64,000 nt of DNA from Cardiocondyla obscurior (lineage: Eukaryota; Arthropoda; Insecta; Hymenoptera; Formicidae). Made by a program: the position numbers and the translations under genes. The notes under the pieces were generated by a model, which worked only from the letters and a program-made list of their open reading frames with translations, had not been told where the DNA came from and did not search any database. Within the stretch, counting starts at the first letter, position 1. Each line of letters begins with the position of its first letter. Below are positions 15,401 to 28,800 of this stretch, in pieces. The DNA is taken from the NCBI RefSeq assembly GCF_019399895.1, contig NC_091871.1, positions 1,827,001 through 1,891,000 of the forward strand, given 5' to 3'.

Positions 15401-16160
15401 TGGGCGTATTTAATCTATATCAAATTAATTTCACACTATGCAATCTGATAATGATTTGCATTTGGATTTATTTGTCGTAACAAGCATAATAATGTTACAT
15501 CTTGGCGTCGCAGCAACGGTCAAAACAACTTGTGACTTGGTTGCCCGATGTTTCCTAATTACTGCGCGAATCTAATTACCTAATGATAAACTTAACAGAT
15601 AAACGTCAATATCAGACGGTAAACACAAATATTGATCATTGACTAAACTCGCGGAGCACGCATTGATCCGTTTCTCGCGATGCGAGACTGGCTGCAAAGC
15701 CGTGCGAGTTCAATTTTCGCTACAATTACATTCGCGGATTTCAAAAATCAATATCCCCCGCGTACAAATAAACAACCCACATATCTAATCGTTGCGAACT
15801 TCCTGATGTCAATTAAAAAAAAAAAAAAAGGAGAAGAAGGAAAAAAAACATTGAAAGAAGAGAATCTTGCCATTTCATGGAACTTTAGCTTTCGCCGTTT
15901 TTACCGAAAATGCTCGCGTCTTGGTGCAATTTACGTTCGAAGGTCGCGCGTGGCAGGAAGGAAACTACGAACAGAACTTAATCGAGTGGCCGCTCGATGT
16001 ATCGGCCTCCCTCTCTTCGTACCCCTCGCCGTTTGGTACCCTCGCGTATGTACCCTCGCGAACAACTCTCGAAGGCCGAGCTTGCACGCGGTGGTGCATC
16101 AAAGTGAGTACTCTTCGACCGTCGTCATGCATTGATCCGTTTGTCTCCTTGTGCTTTCAG
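1..16160. other. Non-coding, CpG-rich 5' flank/intron of mnb
   Basis: I see no exon that I can support by homology in this 16-kb stretch. It holds many poly(T)/poly(A) runs (for example near 361-410, 1303-1325, 6455-6500, 7320-7360), pyrimidine-rich tracts and high-CpG unique sequence. Open frames of 100-300 codons occur, but they are rich in Ser, Arg, Leu and Phe from low-complexity DNA, overlap each other on both strands and match no family I recognise. Since the first recognisable mnb exon at 16161 starts inside a codon after a good acceptor, at least one upstream mnb exon must exist. It could be a 5' UTR or short coding exon in this stretch or beyond the left edge. The segment around 3280-3370 looks like an insect 5' UTR (GC-rich, CAG-rich, no simple repeat), but nothing fixes it. 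Confidence 0.5.
3421..3484. repeat. (CT)n microsatellite
   Basis: About 27 uninterrupted CT dinucleotides followed by a few imperfect ones; the flanks 3160-3260 and 3480-3520 are also pyrimidine-rich. The long Ser/Leu 'proteins' in several frames here come from this repeat. Confidence 0.95.
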
Positions 16161-19100
16161 TGAGCGGGAGGACGGGGACCGGCGGTGCACCCCTTTACGG
16201 GCGCCTGGTGGCCGAGGAGCCCATGCCCTCCGCGGTATGCAGTGGGGCTGGTGCCGCGGGTGGCGGGGCTGTCGGCGGGGTTCCGCAGGAGACCCCCTCG
16301 GACATTCACGCCATGCAGGCCAGGATACCCCACAGGTTTCGCGATCCAGCGACGGCGCCTCTCAGGAAACTCAGCGTCGACCTCATCAAGACCTACAAGC
16401 ACATCAACGAGGTAAGTAAGAACACCCCCACAGAGAGAAAAGCGTTCCGCTTGTGGAAGCACGTTTACTCCCGTACTTATAATCTTTGAAATCAGGTTAT
16501 GCGGAATCGGACAGATTACGTTCTTCCGCGCGAAGGAATATCGTATATCCTTCTATCGAGAGAAAGAATATATTTTTGTGTTAAGAAAAATAATTTCTTT
16601 TAAAAAATAATTTCGTAAAAAGAAAGAATGAATTTGATTTATAAAAAAATGATACTTTTAAATCGAAGTTATTAGTTTTTTAAAGATTATCTCTATTTGA
16701 GCAAAGGAAAGAAATTAACCCTTTATCAGACACATGGGGGTGCGAAATTCAGCCCAGTAGACGTCGATGACGCGATTGGCCGGGTTCGATCGACGGAAAT
16801 GACGGATGATTTCGAAACCGCGGCCGACAACGCGATGAGTAATCGAAGACGCTTATTGCCAAGTGGTCTCGCGGCGGAATTACATTGGCGAACGCGGCCC
16901 GCATCTCGAGCCGATAAAAAAAAAAAAAATAAAATAAAAAAATGCGTTATCGCGCCGTCGAAGCCGCGCGTTACGAGAGGCGCGTCATCAATCGTCGTGA
17001 TTACGCAGTCGTCGCGAGACGCCGTGATTTGTTCGCAACAATACCGCGCGCGCGATCGATCGGCCTGCGATCGAAGAGCAATAAGGCCAAGCGAACGCGT
17101 CAAGGATTCGTCACCGTCGCTATTCGCGGATCGACAACGATATACGGCAATTATGCGGAATGCGGAGAGCCCGTCGTCGCCGGGGCCTCCTCGTCGTTGT
17201 CGATTCTTGAGATTCTTCGTGGATAAATCATTCACCGATTCAATCCCATCGCGGGCTCGTCACGTGGCCGCTACGGTTTATTGAACGGGGCACAAGTGGA
17301 AGACGCACGCCGGGGGGGTGGGAACCAGGCGGAGGGCCACTTCTCCAAATTGTCGAAGGTGTTTTGAAATTGGGGTGGCAATGGAGCGCAATGAGGTCGA
17401 ATCTGCTCCCGTTCCGCCTTATGGAAGCAGTTTTAGTAATTTCGAAAAGTGGTAATTTCCCTTCCGAGCTGGCGCACTTTCCTCCAGAGTGTCCTACGCG
17501 TCAATATAAGCCCGACCGGAAAACACCCTCCTTTCGCGAAAATTTTGTCGGTCCGCATCCTTATGCATGCGCTATTTTGACCCAACGTTTCACGAACTGG
17601 AACTCTATTGGCGTGGTAAAATTCGGTCTGTCGGAAATTAATTCGATATGGCTTCATTACATCCGAGAGCTTGGTTGAGTGACCGCTTATTTTTTTAATC
17701 GCGTTACGATTAAAGGCGAACTGACGCGATTATCGGCGACGAAGTTACGGGATAATAGCTCGTTTGAAAACTTTTGCGCCGTGCGTTCTTCCTCAGCCAC
17801 GACACCGCGTCAATCGATCGCCGCGAGAATTCGCTCGAAAATCCGCGTCTCGAGGAGACTCGCGCGCTTGGTAACCTGAGTAGCCGGCCCGAAGCCATTA
17901 ACACATCTCGAGTGGTAACCGGTGAGCGGTAGGAAGAAGGTCGCGAAAAGAAAAAGGGAATAACGGCAGAAAGGCGAGGGAGAAAAAGACCGACGGGGCC
18001 GACGGAGGAAGAAAGGTGATAGAGGAAGAAGCGCGTGCCAGGGAACCGGGGGCCAGCAGGCAAGGAAGGGGTCCGGGGCACCGGGGAACGGAGTATGGGG
18101 CCTGTAGCTCGTTCGATGCATTCCAGTGGTATGAGGTCCATCTACGCCGGAATCCTGCATATCCACGGATGCAGGTCGACTAGCTATGCACTTAGGTGCC
18201 AGCCGTGCCGACTCCGTGCCGGTTCATGGCGGTGCGGTCTCTCGAGCGACCCTCGCGTCGATTATTCATGGTATTGTAAATCCTGAGGGAGGGAGGGAGG
18301 GAAAAAAAGAACAAGGAATCGACCGTTGACTTCTCTCTTCTTCTTTTTGCGGGAGATTTGCCACGCGCTAAATTTGCGGACGTGTTTTCGCTCCGTAAAA
18401 TTCGCTCGAAACGGAACGCGCTCGGCTCGAGTGTCACATTTCGGCGAAGGGGTGCCATGGCCGGGCGAGATAAAAATCAAGTGGAATCCGCCATGGGGTA
18501 GCTTTCGCCGCGAACCGGGCAGGGCTGACGCGGGCGATCTCTCGTGAACCTGTTGCTTGTTTCGACGCTGTAATTTTTATGACGGTGCCGAGACACAGCG
18601 GGTGCGGATAATGACGGATTTAGGTGGACGCGAGAGATTCCGATCTATAATGAACGCGTAATAATGGAGAAGCCGCCGCTACCGTGCGCACGATCATCGA
18701 TAAAAACGCAACGATTCACGCCCTAACGTTATGTTTCAAGCCGCTGAATATTTCATACACGGTTATTTCCAGCAACACCACGGTATTATCGCGGGCAAGG
18801 TATTTATGATCGCCGTACGCTACCGCGCGATATTTAGTATTAGCTTTTTCTTTTTCCACCCCCGTCGAGCACGTCGTTAAGAAATGCAAACAGAAATTTT
18901 TTTTTCTCTCTCCCCCTGCCTCGTCATAATAAGCGCAACAATGCGGAAAGCGCAATTTTTAATTTAGAAACGGTGCGAATTGGGGTCGCGCGCCGTCATA
19001 CGCGTGTACGATGTTTACCTAATGAAACGTGAAGGCGATAGAAGTTTTGTTCCCGACCGCTCTTTCATTTTTACGGATCGCTTCGTTCAACCCCTTCGTT

Positions 19101-22100
19101 TTCCCCCGCGGGGGTAAAAGCGGATCTGATCGGGTGCCGTTTCGTTGCGGTTTAACACGAAACGTTCGGGGCTAATGTATTAAAAGCAGCCGCGGAGGTA
19201 AGGCGCGGGGGGGCGTTCGGAATTTTGTTAAAGTTTAACCCCGTAAGTATTCCGCCGGGCGCATTTGTTCCGGGGTGAGAATTATCGCTCGTGAACGCCG
19301 CTCGACGTGCCACGGACAAATAGGTGAGACATTTCGAATCCGACCCGGGGGCGCGCCGAAGTGCGGGGGAAAGCCAATAAAGTCAATTCGCGCGGCGGAG
19401 AACAATGGACAAGACCGCGAAATATTTAACATATATACGAGAGAAGCGCACCGTCTGTCTTCCCGTGCCGCCGTGACCGAGCCGGCACTTTGTTTCGCGA
19501 GTTTGTGAGATCGAACCCGGTGCTGCGCGGGTGCTCCATGTCACGAAACCGACGGGGAAAAGGAGCAAAACGCGGGATAAGAAAATAGTCGAAGAGCGGC
19601 TCGACTTCTCTGATATTCTTTTTCCTTCTCTCTCCCTCTCTTTCTCTCTCTCTTTCTGCCTCCACCTCGTCGTCTTTTTATCCTTCTCTATCTCTCTTTC
19701 CGGTAATTCCCCGGAATCCGGCCGCTGTCTCTCATCGCAGGACAAGACGCGCTCCCTGAAAGTTCGCCTGTTCTCACCCCTCCCTCTCGCACAATCCGTA
19801 ACGTCGCCGTTCGAAAATTCACCGTGGAAAATCACACCGCGTGCCACTTTCGCAAAATGACACTTTAGCTTTATTATTGATCGCGCTCTAATCCTGACCA
19901 CGTTATCGCTGTCAAATCCAAATCGCGCACGTTTCGGGGAGAGCGTGTACACCGGCGGAGGAGTGCTCCCCTGTACCGACGTGCCCGCGGCCTGCGCATG
20001 TGAGCGATTTATTTTTAAAAGTACCGTGGAAGCTAGCAAAGCCGAAATCTTGCCCCGAATCGATACGCGGTACGTACGATATACACGTTGAAATTATAAT
20101 CAAGCCGGGGGGACCCATTTTGTCGGCTATTTTTGAAATATGATAAGTGGGCTCATTTGCATGGGCTCGTAACGTATTAAAATTTTACGCCCGACGTAAT
20201 GCGTTACCGCGCAGTCGTTTTACAGCGCTTGTGTCCTGAACAATTTATCAAATTAATAATCGAAGGGGAGGAGGGAAGGGAAAGCCCTCCTTCTTATAAA
20301 AAATTGAACGGCACTCGCGGGCGCTCAAGTTCTCTGAGAAATAAGCCTGAGTTATGTATTTCGAATTTTGCTCCCCGCGACGTGGAAAATTGAACAGCGG
20401 CGTTGGTTAAATTTAAATTCAAACGGCGTTTAAATTTGAAATTAAATCGGCTGCAATCTGACCCCGAGGGTCGCGGGTCGAAAGTGCAACCACCGCGCAT
20501 CCTTTCGGGCTCTCCGGCGACTCTTTTTCCTCGACGCCCGGGTGCCGAACGCGTCCCGTTACCTGTGCAAACAAGGAGATTACCTGCGTATCGCGCGGCG
20601 ACAGTAAATCGTTGATAAGGCAGAAAGAAGGAAAACTTTCCGGGGGCTCTTGGCAACAGTTGCGTCACTCGCAAGAACGGCGCGTGTTATTCCGAAAAAG
20701 ATCGATGTCGCGGGCGTTGACTCTGACCGTTAGGCCATTGACACATTTTCGTCTTACGTTCACGAGGTGGCAATTTGCGGAATAAACGCTCTCGCGATAC
20801 AGGATGAAAAAAAAAAAGGGAAAGAAAGAAAGGGAAGTCGGCTTCACGGGACTTGTAAGTCGCGGCGTTTTGGACTAAGGGCGGGTAGCAAAGAATTTAA
20901 TTCCCCATCGTTTAGGGCGCTCTTCGCAAGTAAGAATAACCTGGCGAATAATTTAGCGATACTTAGCTCTGCTTCTATTTCTTAAATTTAAATCTTTTAT
21001 TTATTAACAGTTACATAATTATTTTTAAAAAAATATTCTTGTTTAAATCGTATATGTTTAATATTCTTATCGAAATTCTTAGCAATAAATTACGTTTCTC
21101 TTCTACGTAAGCCTGAAAATATGGATATCGCGAAATATCACTTGTAATGCTTGTAAACGTTCGACGTAATCACGAGAGGCGCAGTAGGAACTCGTAGAGA
21201 ATAAAATAAAAAAGGAAAAAGGAATTGAGTCAGCAATGCCATGCAATATTCTCGTTTTAAATAGAGCGAGAAGGGAAACAAAAATTTTTTGCAATCTCTC
21301 TACCGGTCGCGGTTGAGCGATCGCTCATTTATAAACAACGCAATCCTCGCGCCATCCATCTTAATTCATGTATTAAGTGTATTTCCCCGCCGCGAGTAAT
21401 TCTCAATGGCGCCGTATCTAAATTTCAATATGTACTCAATCCTATCTCACGATTCACTCGTTTTTATCGCTCGAAAGGACGTCTCGCAGCGAAAGCCCTC
21501 TTCCTGCTGCATAAAATATCCGATAAAGGAAAGATATAAAAAATATTTTGCGAGCTTTCTGCTGTGATAAAAAACAAAAAAAAAATACATATATATATAT
21601 GCTCTGAAAATAAAAATTATTAGAAATATAATCTAAAAAAAAAGAACTTTAGAATTGCTTCTGCAAATAATAACTATGTATAGTTCGCTATAAAAATATA
21701 TCGATGGGAGCTGGAGATCTTTCGAGGGAAAGGATCGGGTGGGAAACGCAAGGATAAATTTCTCGTAAAAACGTATTGCGCGCCGCTGTTTCAAGTGAAA
21801 CGCGAAAGACGGAAAGAGAGACCGAGCGATCTCCGGGAACCTCCGTCGCGCGTGAAATTCGACGTAAGTAGGCTACAATAAAGTGTCCACCGATGAGCTT
21901 GATATGCAACTAAGCGTTACGCGTTTTACGTGAGAGCTCCTCGGCGAGAATGCGCGCTGAGAAAGGACACGTGGACCCCTTCCGTGACTTCTTTCCTGTC
22001 GTCCGAATGTAAAAGTTCGCCCTGATTTCACCCCCGATCTGCAGGGATTTCGAATCTCCCTGCCAGATTCTGCGACAACGGATGGGCATCCCTTTTTACA

Positions 22101-23221
22101 AAGACCTAGCAAAATACAGTTAGCCTTCGGGTTCTTTTCTTCTCTCGTCCAGGCCTTTTTCCTACGACCGATCCTCGTTCCCCGTCGACCTTGAAAACTT
22201 CGATCTACTAGAGAGCAGTCGTCCCCCCCGTCTTCGATCGAACGAGCGGAGGGTCTGCGAAACTTTCGGCTTTCCAAAGATGCCGCTCCCGGTAAATCGA
22301 TCGCCGCTTCAACTCTCGAGCGGTTTAATATAGAAAAAAAACGTTCTAGAGAGCTATTTATAAACGCAGTCTTCTTAAAAGAGAACGCAGCTTGCGCTCT
22401 GCAATTATTCGCAAAGACTAATTTTTCGTTAGGGATTTATATATTAAAGTTAAATGTATCGTTGGGATGACGATTCTTCAGCCATCGGAGGACTGTTTAA
22501 GGACGGAAATTTGAAACGTCGAAAAGAACAAAGAGGCTGCCGGCAGGGACGAGAAGGGGAGATTATCCTCACGACTCGTTCCCCTTTTTCGGCCCCCTTT
22601 CCTGGTCAAATTTACCCGCGCCGCTAATTAGAGGCGACAGCCGAGTTTATTTTTTGAGGATGCGCCCGCGGTCAGTGGTGCACGCGTGTTGGACGCTTCG
22701 CCTCGCGGAATAAATCATACGGCCGCGGTGACCGCGGCTGAGGGTTTGCGGAGGAGGAAACGAGAGACGAGAAGAAGGCTTTAATTTATCACGCGCCGCT
22801 CCCGCGGTTTGCTATGATAAATTAAAGCTCGCTCACCCTCAGATTTTCAAAATCCGGCCCGAGACGACTGCGCGAAAAGGAGACGCTTTCACGCGCGATA
22901 ATTACCCGCGCGGAATTACCTACAACTTCTGAGCCATTGTCCATTCTGATCTCGTCCGACAGTAATTTCGCTCTCGAGCGGATTAAGCGCGGCGCGAGGC
23001 CGAAACTTGCCTCTCGCCTGCCCGTCTGTCTGCCGGCCCATCTGTCTTTTTCTCCTCGTACCTCTCTTCCTTCCTCCCTCCTGGCCTCTATCAGCTCTCT
23101 GTCGTCTGGCCGCGCCGAAACTTTCCGTTGACCGTTGCTCAAGCCTGGTGACTCAGAAACGAGTCGCAGGCCTGAGCTCTGCACATTTTTCAGCAGCCTA
23201 CGGATTTCAGTTGCTTTAAAG

Positions 23222-23257
<36 letters not shown>

Positions 23258-25813
23258 AGCAATTAATTGTTAAATAAAAAGAAACTTATTAATTTCTTAT
23301 GTGTAACTTTATGAAAAATAGAAAAAATTTTTTTAATCAGTTTTTTGAGATTGAATTAAAGTCTGATAAATCTTCTTACGGTGGGCACTTATTATCACAT
23401 GTTTACGAATTATGATGCTAATTAACACGTTGCACGTGACACCAGCGAAACTCTGCGATCCGGTCCACGGCGAAAGGAGACTGAATAGGCATGTGAGTGA
23501 TGCTCTAGAAGGTCGCGATACGGCCGCCGTCGGCTTTCTCGTTTCGTCTGTCACTTCATTCATGACTCGGCTGATCACGTCCCTTTTATCTGCCTCGTTC
23601 CCCTTCGCTCCACCGTTCGCTTCCTCTTTCCTCTCTTACCAGAGTCTGCCTCGATGCGAAGTCGCTAGGCGGCCGTTCCGGACGCTGTTCCGTTAACCCC
23701 ATCGCAGAACACCGGAAAGATATTTTATGACGGCCATATATAGAATGCTCCGCTGTCTATAATTTGCTTTCGTACCTGTCGATGCGCGAATTAAGCATCC
23801 CCGAAACTTCGGAAGTTTGCCCGTGGAGCTTAACGATGTTACAACAACGAGGTGCACAGTTCGCTTGATAGTTTAATGAATAACGATGACAATGAAGTTA
23901 ATGACGCGCGCGATGTCTATGATTTCTGAATCGAAAGGGTACAAGGAGAAGAGAAAAATAAGAAAAAAAAATTTAAGGGCACAAGAGTGTACTTCGGCAA
24001 GTTAAAACGTTTCTCATCGACGACTTGTTGAACATAATGAAAGTACGGGAAGAGTAAAAGCAAAGCGTTCTCTACTTTCCACCGGACGATGGTCCCGTTC
24101 AGAGTCATTTTCTCGGAAGTGTCGGGAGAAATTAATTTTCTACGTCTTCGTAGTCTCCGGCGCGGCGTGCTGTAATAAATGGATATCACGAGGGGCCTTG
24201 TCCCACGCCGCAGCTTTATTCGCGTTCCCGCTTCGCGACAAGCTGGCTTTCTTATTTTCCGATCGTTGGCTAAGAATATCGCTGTCTATTTTTCGAGAGG
24301 GGAAAACCTCCGGAACTCCGAGAAATCCAAGTTGTAATTACAAGGAGGAAAGTTGCCTTCTCTCGTTGCCCGGTCTCGTCGAGATGAACGGGTATCGAGA
24401 CACTTCTGTTCGGCCCTGCCTTTTCTCTTATCTATCTTATCTGTACCTTCTGATCCTCCGCCCTCCCTCGTTTCTCCTTCAGGCCCTGTCGCCCTCTTTC
24501 CTCGCATTCCCTGAATCCCGGGATCGTACGGCATTCGTCTCGCCGCGGTGGATATTCATAACGGCTTCGCAGTCGTCGGATGACGTGGCCGTTCCTCGTC
24601 GTTTCTTTCTTCTCTCTTTATCTCTCTTTATCTCTCTAATCTCTTTCGATAACTCCCGCGGCAAAAAATACACGTGCCATCATCCGGCGACGACGTTGCC
24701 TTGCACTTGGGTGCCCATAGATGGTCCAGCCACGTGGAAATGCCATAAGGGAGGCGAGCGTCCGCTGGTTGGTTTTCTTTAAGACCTAACAGATTCATGA
24801 TTACGCATTCAGGCCTATTTGAAAGTCGAAGAGATAAGGGGCATTTCGATTTGTCGCAGACGAGACTTTGAAACCAGCTTGTAAGGGCCTGCTCGAGATA
24901 AAACGGTCGACGTCTCGTTGATAATTATTACCGTAGCGTTCGCACTAATACAATAGAAAGGAAAAAAATTTTTTTCTATTTACTGCAGGCTTGGCTACAC
25001 CACGTGCGCGCCCTTCTGGCGGAAGGGCTCGGTGGTGAACACCCTTATTCCGCCCGTACGCCACGACGCATGCACTCGAGACAATTAGCCCTTTCTACAT
25101 ATACTACAATCAAGTTAATGACACAGAATAAGTGTCTCCTTTGAGTAATGGGAACGGAGCCAAGGGCTAGTTTCTTCTACCCGCATGTCTTAAGCCCATG
25201 AAATCAGTGCAGAACGTAAGGAGGGGATAGGAGGGAATTTTTCTTCGTCCACGTCGCTTGGGAACAAAATCTTGGCACCGACGTACTTCGCCGCGTAAGT
25301 TTCCGCCATGTTAAATGCAGTCCGGAGCGATATATATTTTTATTTTTATTCGCGGAATAAGGTAGCCGGCAGAAAAATGAAGGTGGAATGCGAAGCTAAC
25401 TGTCGAGTGACGCTGCTCGCGTTGGAATTTATGCCGACTCGTCATCGTCCAGTCAGCTGACGATGCGATCGCGCGTTAGCTTTCTAGGCTTCCCGGCGCG
25501 GGTGCGACGCTCTCGCGCGGCTATATTCCGCCGTAAACGCGATTTATAAATAACTCGCCGAGACCCCCTTTCGCGAACAAAAGTCGCCAAGTCGTACGTA
25601 GAACCGGAAGTTCATTAAGCGGGAAAGGCGGGAAATGCATTCCGCTCGAGAAGACGGAGAGAAAGAGAAAGAGAGAGAGATCGGAGGCGCGTTTCCCTTC
25701 GCCGTCGTTCACAAACGCGTGGCTTGTTGAGCGCGACCAACAATGGAAACGATACCGATGTTCAATAACGGCTTAATAAATCATTTTCATGCGCGCGGTT
25801 GAAAAGTTACACG

Positions 25814-25853
<40 letters not shown>

Positions 25854-28800
25854 TCACTCCTGCCTCCCTTGAAAGAATGGACTCTCAGTTGTCACTCCGC
25901 GTTTCTGGGATACTTGCGAATGAAAATTTTGACGATTGTTTCGCGGATTTAAAAGAGGTTTAGAATTTTGCCAGCTGCAACGTCGTCTCTTCAATGTGGG
26001 GGGAAAACTCTCTGGGAACGCCTTCCGCGCCTCTCGCGCTTTCCGCGAGTTTTATTTCCCACACTCTTCGTATCTCCGGATTCAATTTTTAATATCGCCG
26101 GCTGTGTGTCGCTAGTTGAAATCTCGTCGAGGAATAAGAGGCCGTATCAAAGAGTGTTGTTCGTACGTCGCAGTTAACTTCGCTCCGGAGCTTCCTCGGG
26201 GATGGGGGAATTCTCCGCGAGATGATTTAATCCGGCTCCGTATTCCTTCGTGTTTGTTTAAGAGTCCTTTGAGATTCCTCAACGCGAAAATCCACTTAGC
26301 GAGACCCGTTTGCGATACAAACACGCAAAAACGTGTTAACTGCCGGCGCCGGGAACGGGTTTTCGAAGCAGGCCGATAGGCACTCCGAGTCGCCAGGAAG
26401 AGAGCTAAGGGGATTCGTAGCGGGATTATTCCTCGCGCCTTGTGGCCGAGGCTTCCCCTACGACCTTAACCCTTACGGTATCCAATCCGTTCGACGATCT
26501 CTTTCGGTAAATCGGGCTCGTCGATTCGGGAACGATAGGCAATTTCCCGTCATTTGCTCGCGACTGTCCTCCTCTTCCCGCGAAAAGGCCGACGAAGTGA
26601 AACGCGGGACAATGGACTACAGCAGGGGTTTTTTTTTTTTTTTTTTGGCTAATTTGGGAATCGATTTTCCTACCGCGAGGTCTCTTCTTTCTTCTCTATC
26701 GCTTCTTTCGCGTCTGGCGCGCGCAGTGGTCCCGGGCTGCTTTTGGCGAAGCTAAATGGTGAATGCACCGTATGGGGGCCGGTCTCGTGCACTCGCGCAT
26801 AGCAACAGAAACGAGAAAGAGGATGACCGCGCCGCCAGGAAGGACGGTGAGAGGAGAGAGAGGAGGACCCCAGAGGCCACACACGGTCGTCGCGTGGAGC
26901 TTCTTTCACCTGAGTTCTTCGGCTCTACCTCTTTCGTTCTTTGTTTTGATCAGCGTCAACAAGCGCTTTAATATTCATGCAATTTCCACGACACGTTATC
27001 ATTATCATTATCCATCAGCGTTTTATGCGACGCGAGAAATTCACCGCAACGTTGGTTTGCGGCTTTTACGAAAGACTCGCTTGAACGCGAGGCGCTGTAC
27101 TTTTTGATGAAATAAGAAAACGACTTCGTGCCGCGCGGCAAATCGATCGAACTTACCTCGATCAATTCGGCTCGTGCAGGTGAAAGAAATAGTCCTCCTG
27201 CACCTGTATGCTCTTGTTTAGAAGCCCTCGCTCTTTGACTTTTCCAAATCGTTTAGCGCTACGCCAAAACTGCGCTCTTCGACAACCTGTCCACCCATGC
27301 ATGCGTTTTTCCCTCACCTCCCGACATCGCGTAGCTGCAATCGGGACAGTCGAGAAGAAAGAGAACGGGGCGCGAACTTCCAATCGTAGGAGGAACGGGG
27401 AATAGATTGTCAGCGACAGCTGGACGGGCGACAATGAAATCGTGGAGTTCCGTTCGATGAATTTGCACCGCCTGATACCGGTATTCTCTCGCAGCCAAAT
27501 GATCAAGCCCCGACCGAATCAAACCAGCCGGCGAATATAAAGTTATTGCAACAGAATCGTGAACGTAATAATACACAGGTTTAATAATAAGTAACGGGAA
27601 CTAAATCTTGTGTTCGCCGCTTTGAAGGGGAGGGAAAAAAAAAAATATGGAGACCGTATCTCGTGCGTGCTTCGCGCGAATCGAATTGATAATAAATAAA
27701 ACAGAAGAACTAATTAAATAAAGCTCTCGCGTGGTAGCGTACGTCAAAGTAACGCGGAATCGACCGGCTCTCGCTCAGGTGAACTGAATTACGGAAGTCC
27801 CTGGATGGAGCTGGAATTATTTTTTTCAAGCGGCCGCGGGGAGAAAAAAAAAAAAAACTTTGACCGGGAAATTTCCAACGTCGAGAGGATGATAGTGACC
27901 CGCGTGTCGCGCGAATTAAATTTCCGAGTAACCCATATAGCGAGGCGCGAAATCACGCTGGCGTTTCCGGACTCTTCGCTCTTCTTCGTGGCGAGGAAAG
28001 ATCCGCGTCGTTTAGCTCTCGAGGTTTAACCCGCGTCGAATTACGTCGGGAAGGACTTTATAAGCACGCGAAGGTTTCGCTCGCGCGGGTGGAGAAACTT
28101 ATCCACGGGGAAGATCGTCATTAATTAAAACAATGAAATGTAGTTTGCTTGAAAATGATATTTTAAGCGGATCTATTTGTAGACTGGCGATGCAAGAATA
28201 ATCGGGCGCTATTTAAAAACCGCGAAAGTGATCTATCGATCGGTAGTGAGCCTCTCGGGGGAAGGCAGACCGGCGCAAAATCGCATAGCGGCGAGCTGCC
28301 GGATTCGTTTCTTCTTGGCAAAATAGAGCAACGAGAGGGGTTGACTTCGACCGCGGTCCAAGTAAAAGAAAAAAAAAAAAAAAAAAAAGTAAGCGAACTA
28401 TCCACGTGGCCGTCGGCGATTTCGTGGCTGCGGAAATTCAGCGGAGTCGTCCCCTTCATCCCCGTTCGCGAGAAAGTGTCGGTGTGGGTTCATTAGCCGC
28501 GCCGCCGCCGCAGCGACGGCGGCATCGACTGCTCCTCGTACTTCTTCGACGGTACAATCGATGCCGAAATAGAGTAACTAGTAGACGCCGATACAGCGCT
28601 GACCATCACCGTGTCGATGACCCGGTGGAGGCGTGCCAACCGAACAACCACCGTCCTGCCCGATCCGCGGGGGTTTTCTCATCCTCCTTCCACCCCCTCG
28701 GCGCCTCCACTCCCCTCGCTGGCGGAAAATTTTGCGGAGGACCAGAAAAAGCACCGTCGCGGTATCGCGAGGGGTGTTCCGCTGATCGTCGATCACCCTC

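Noticed and set aside
25001..25100. Short hairpin GCGCCCTTCTGGCGGAAGGGC-like near a possible miRNA
   Set aside because: The paired arm is too short for a miRNA precursor, and no known insect mature miRNA sequence is present.
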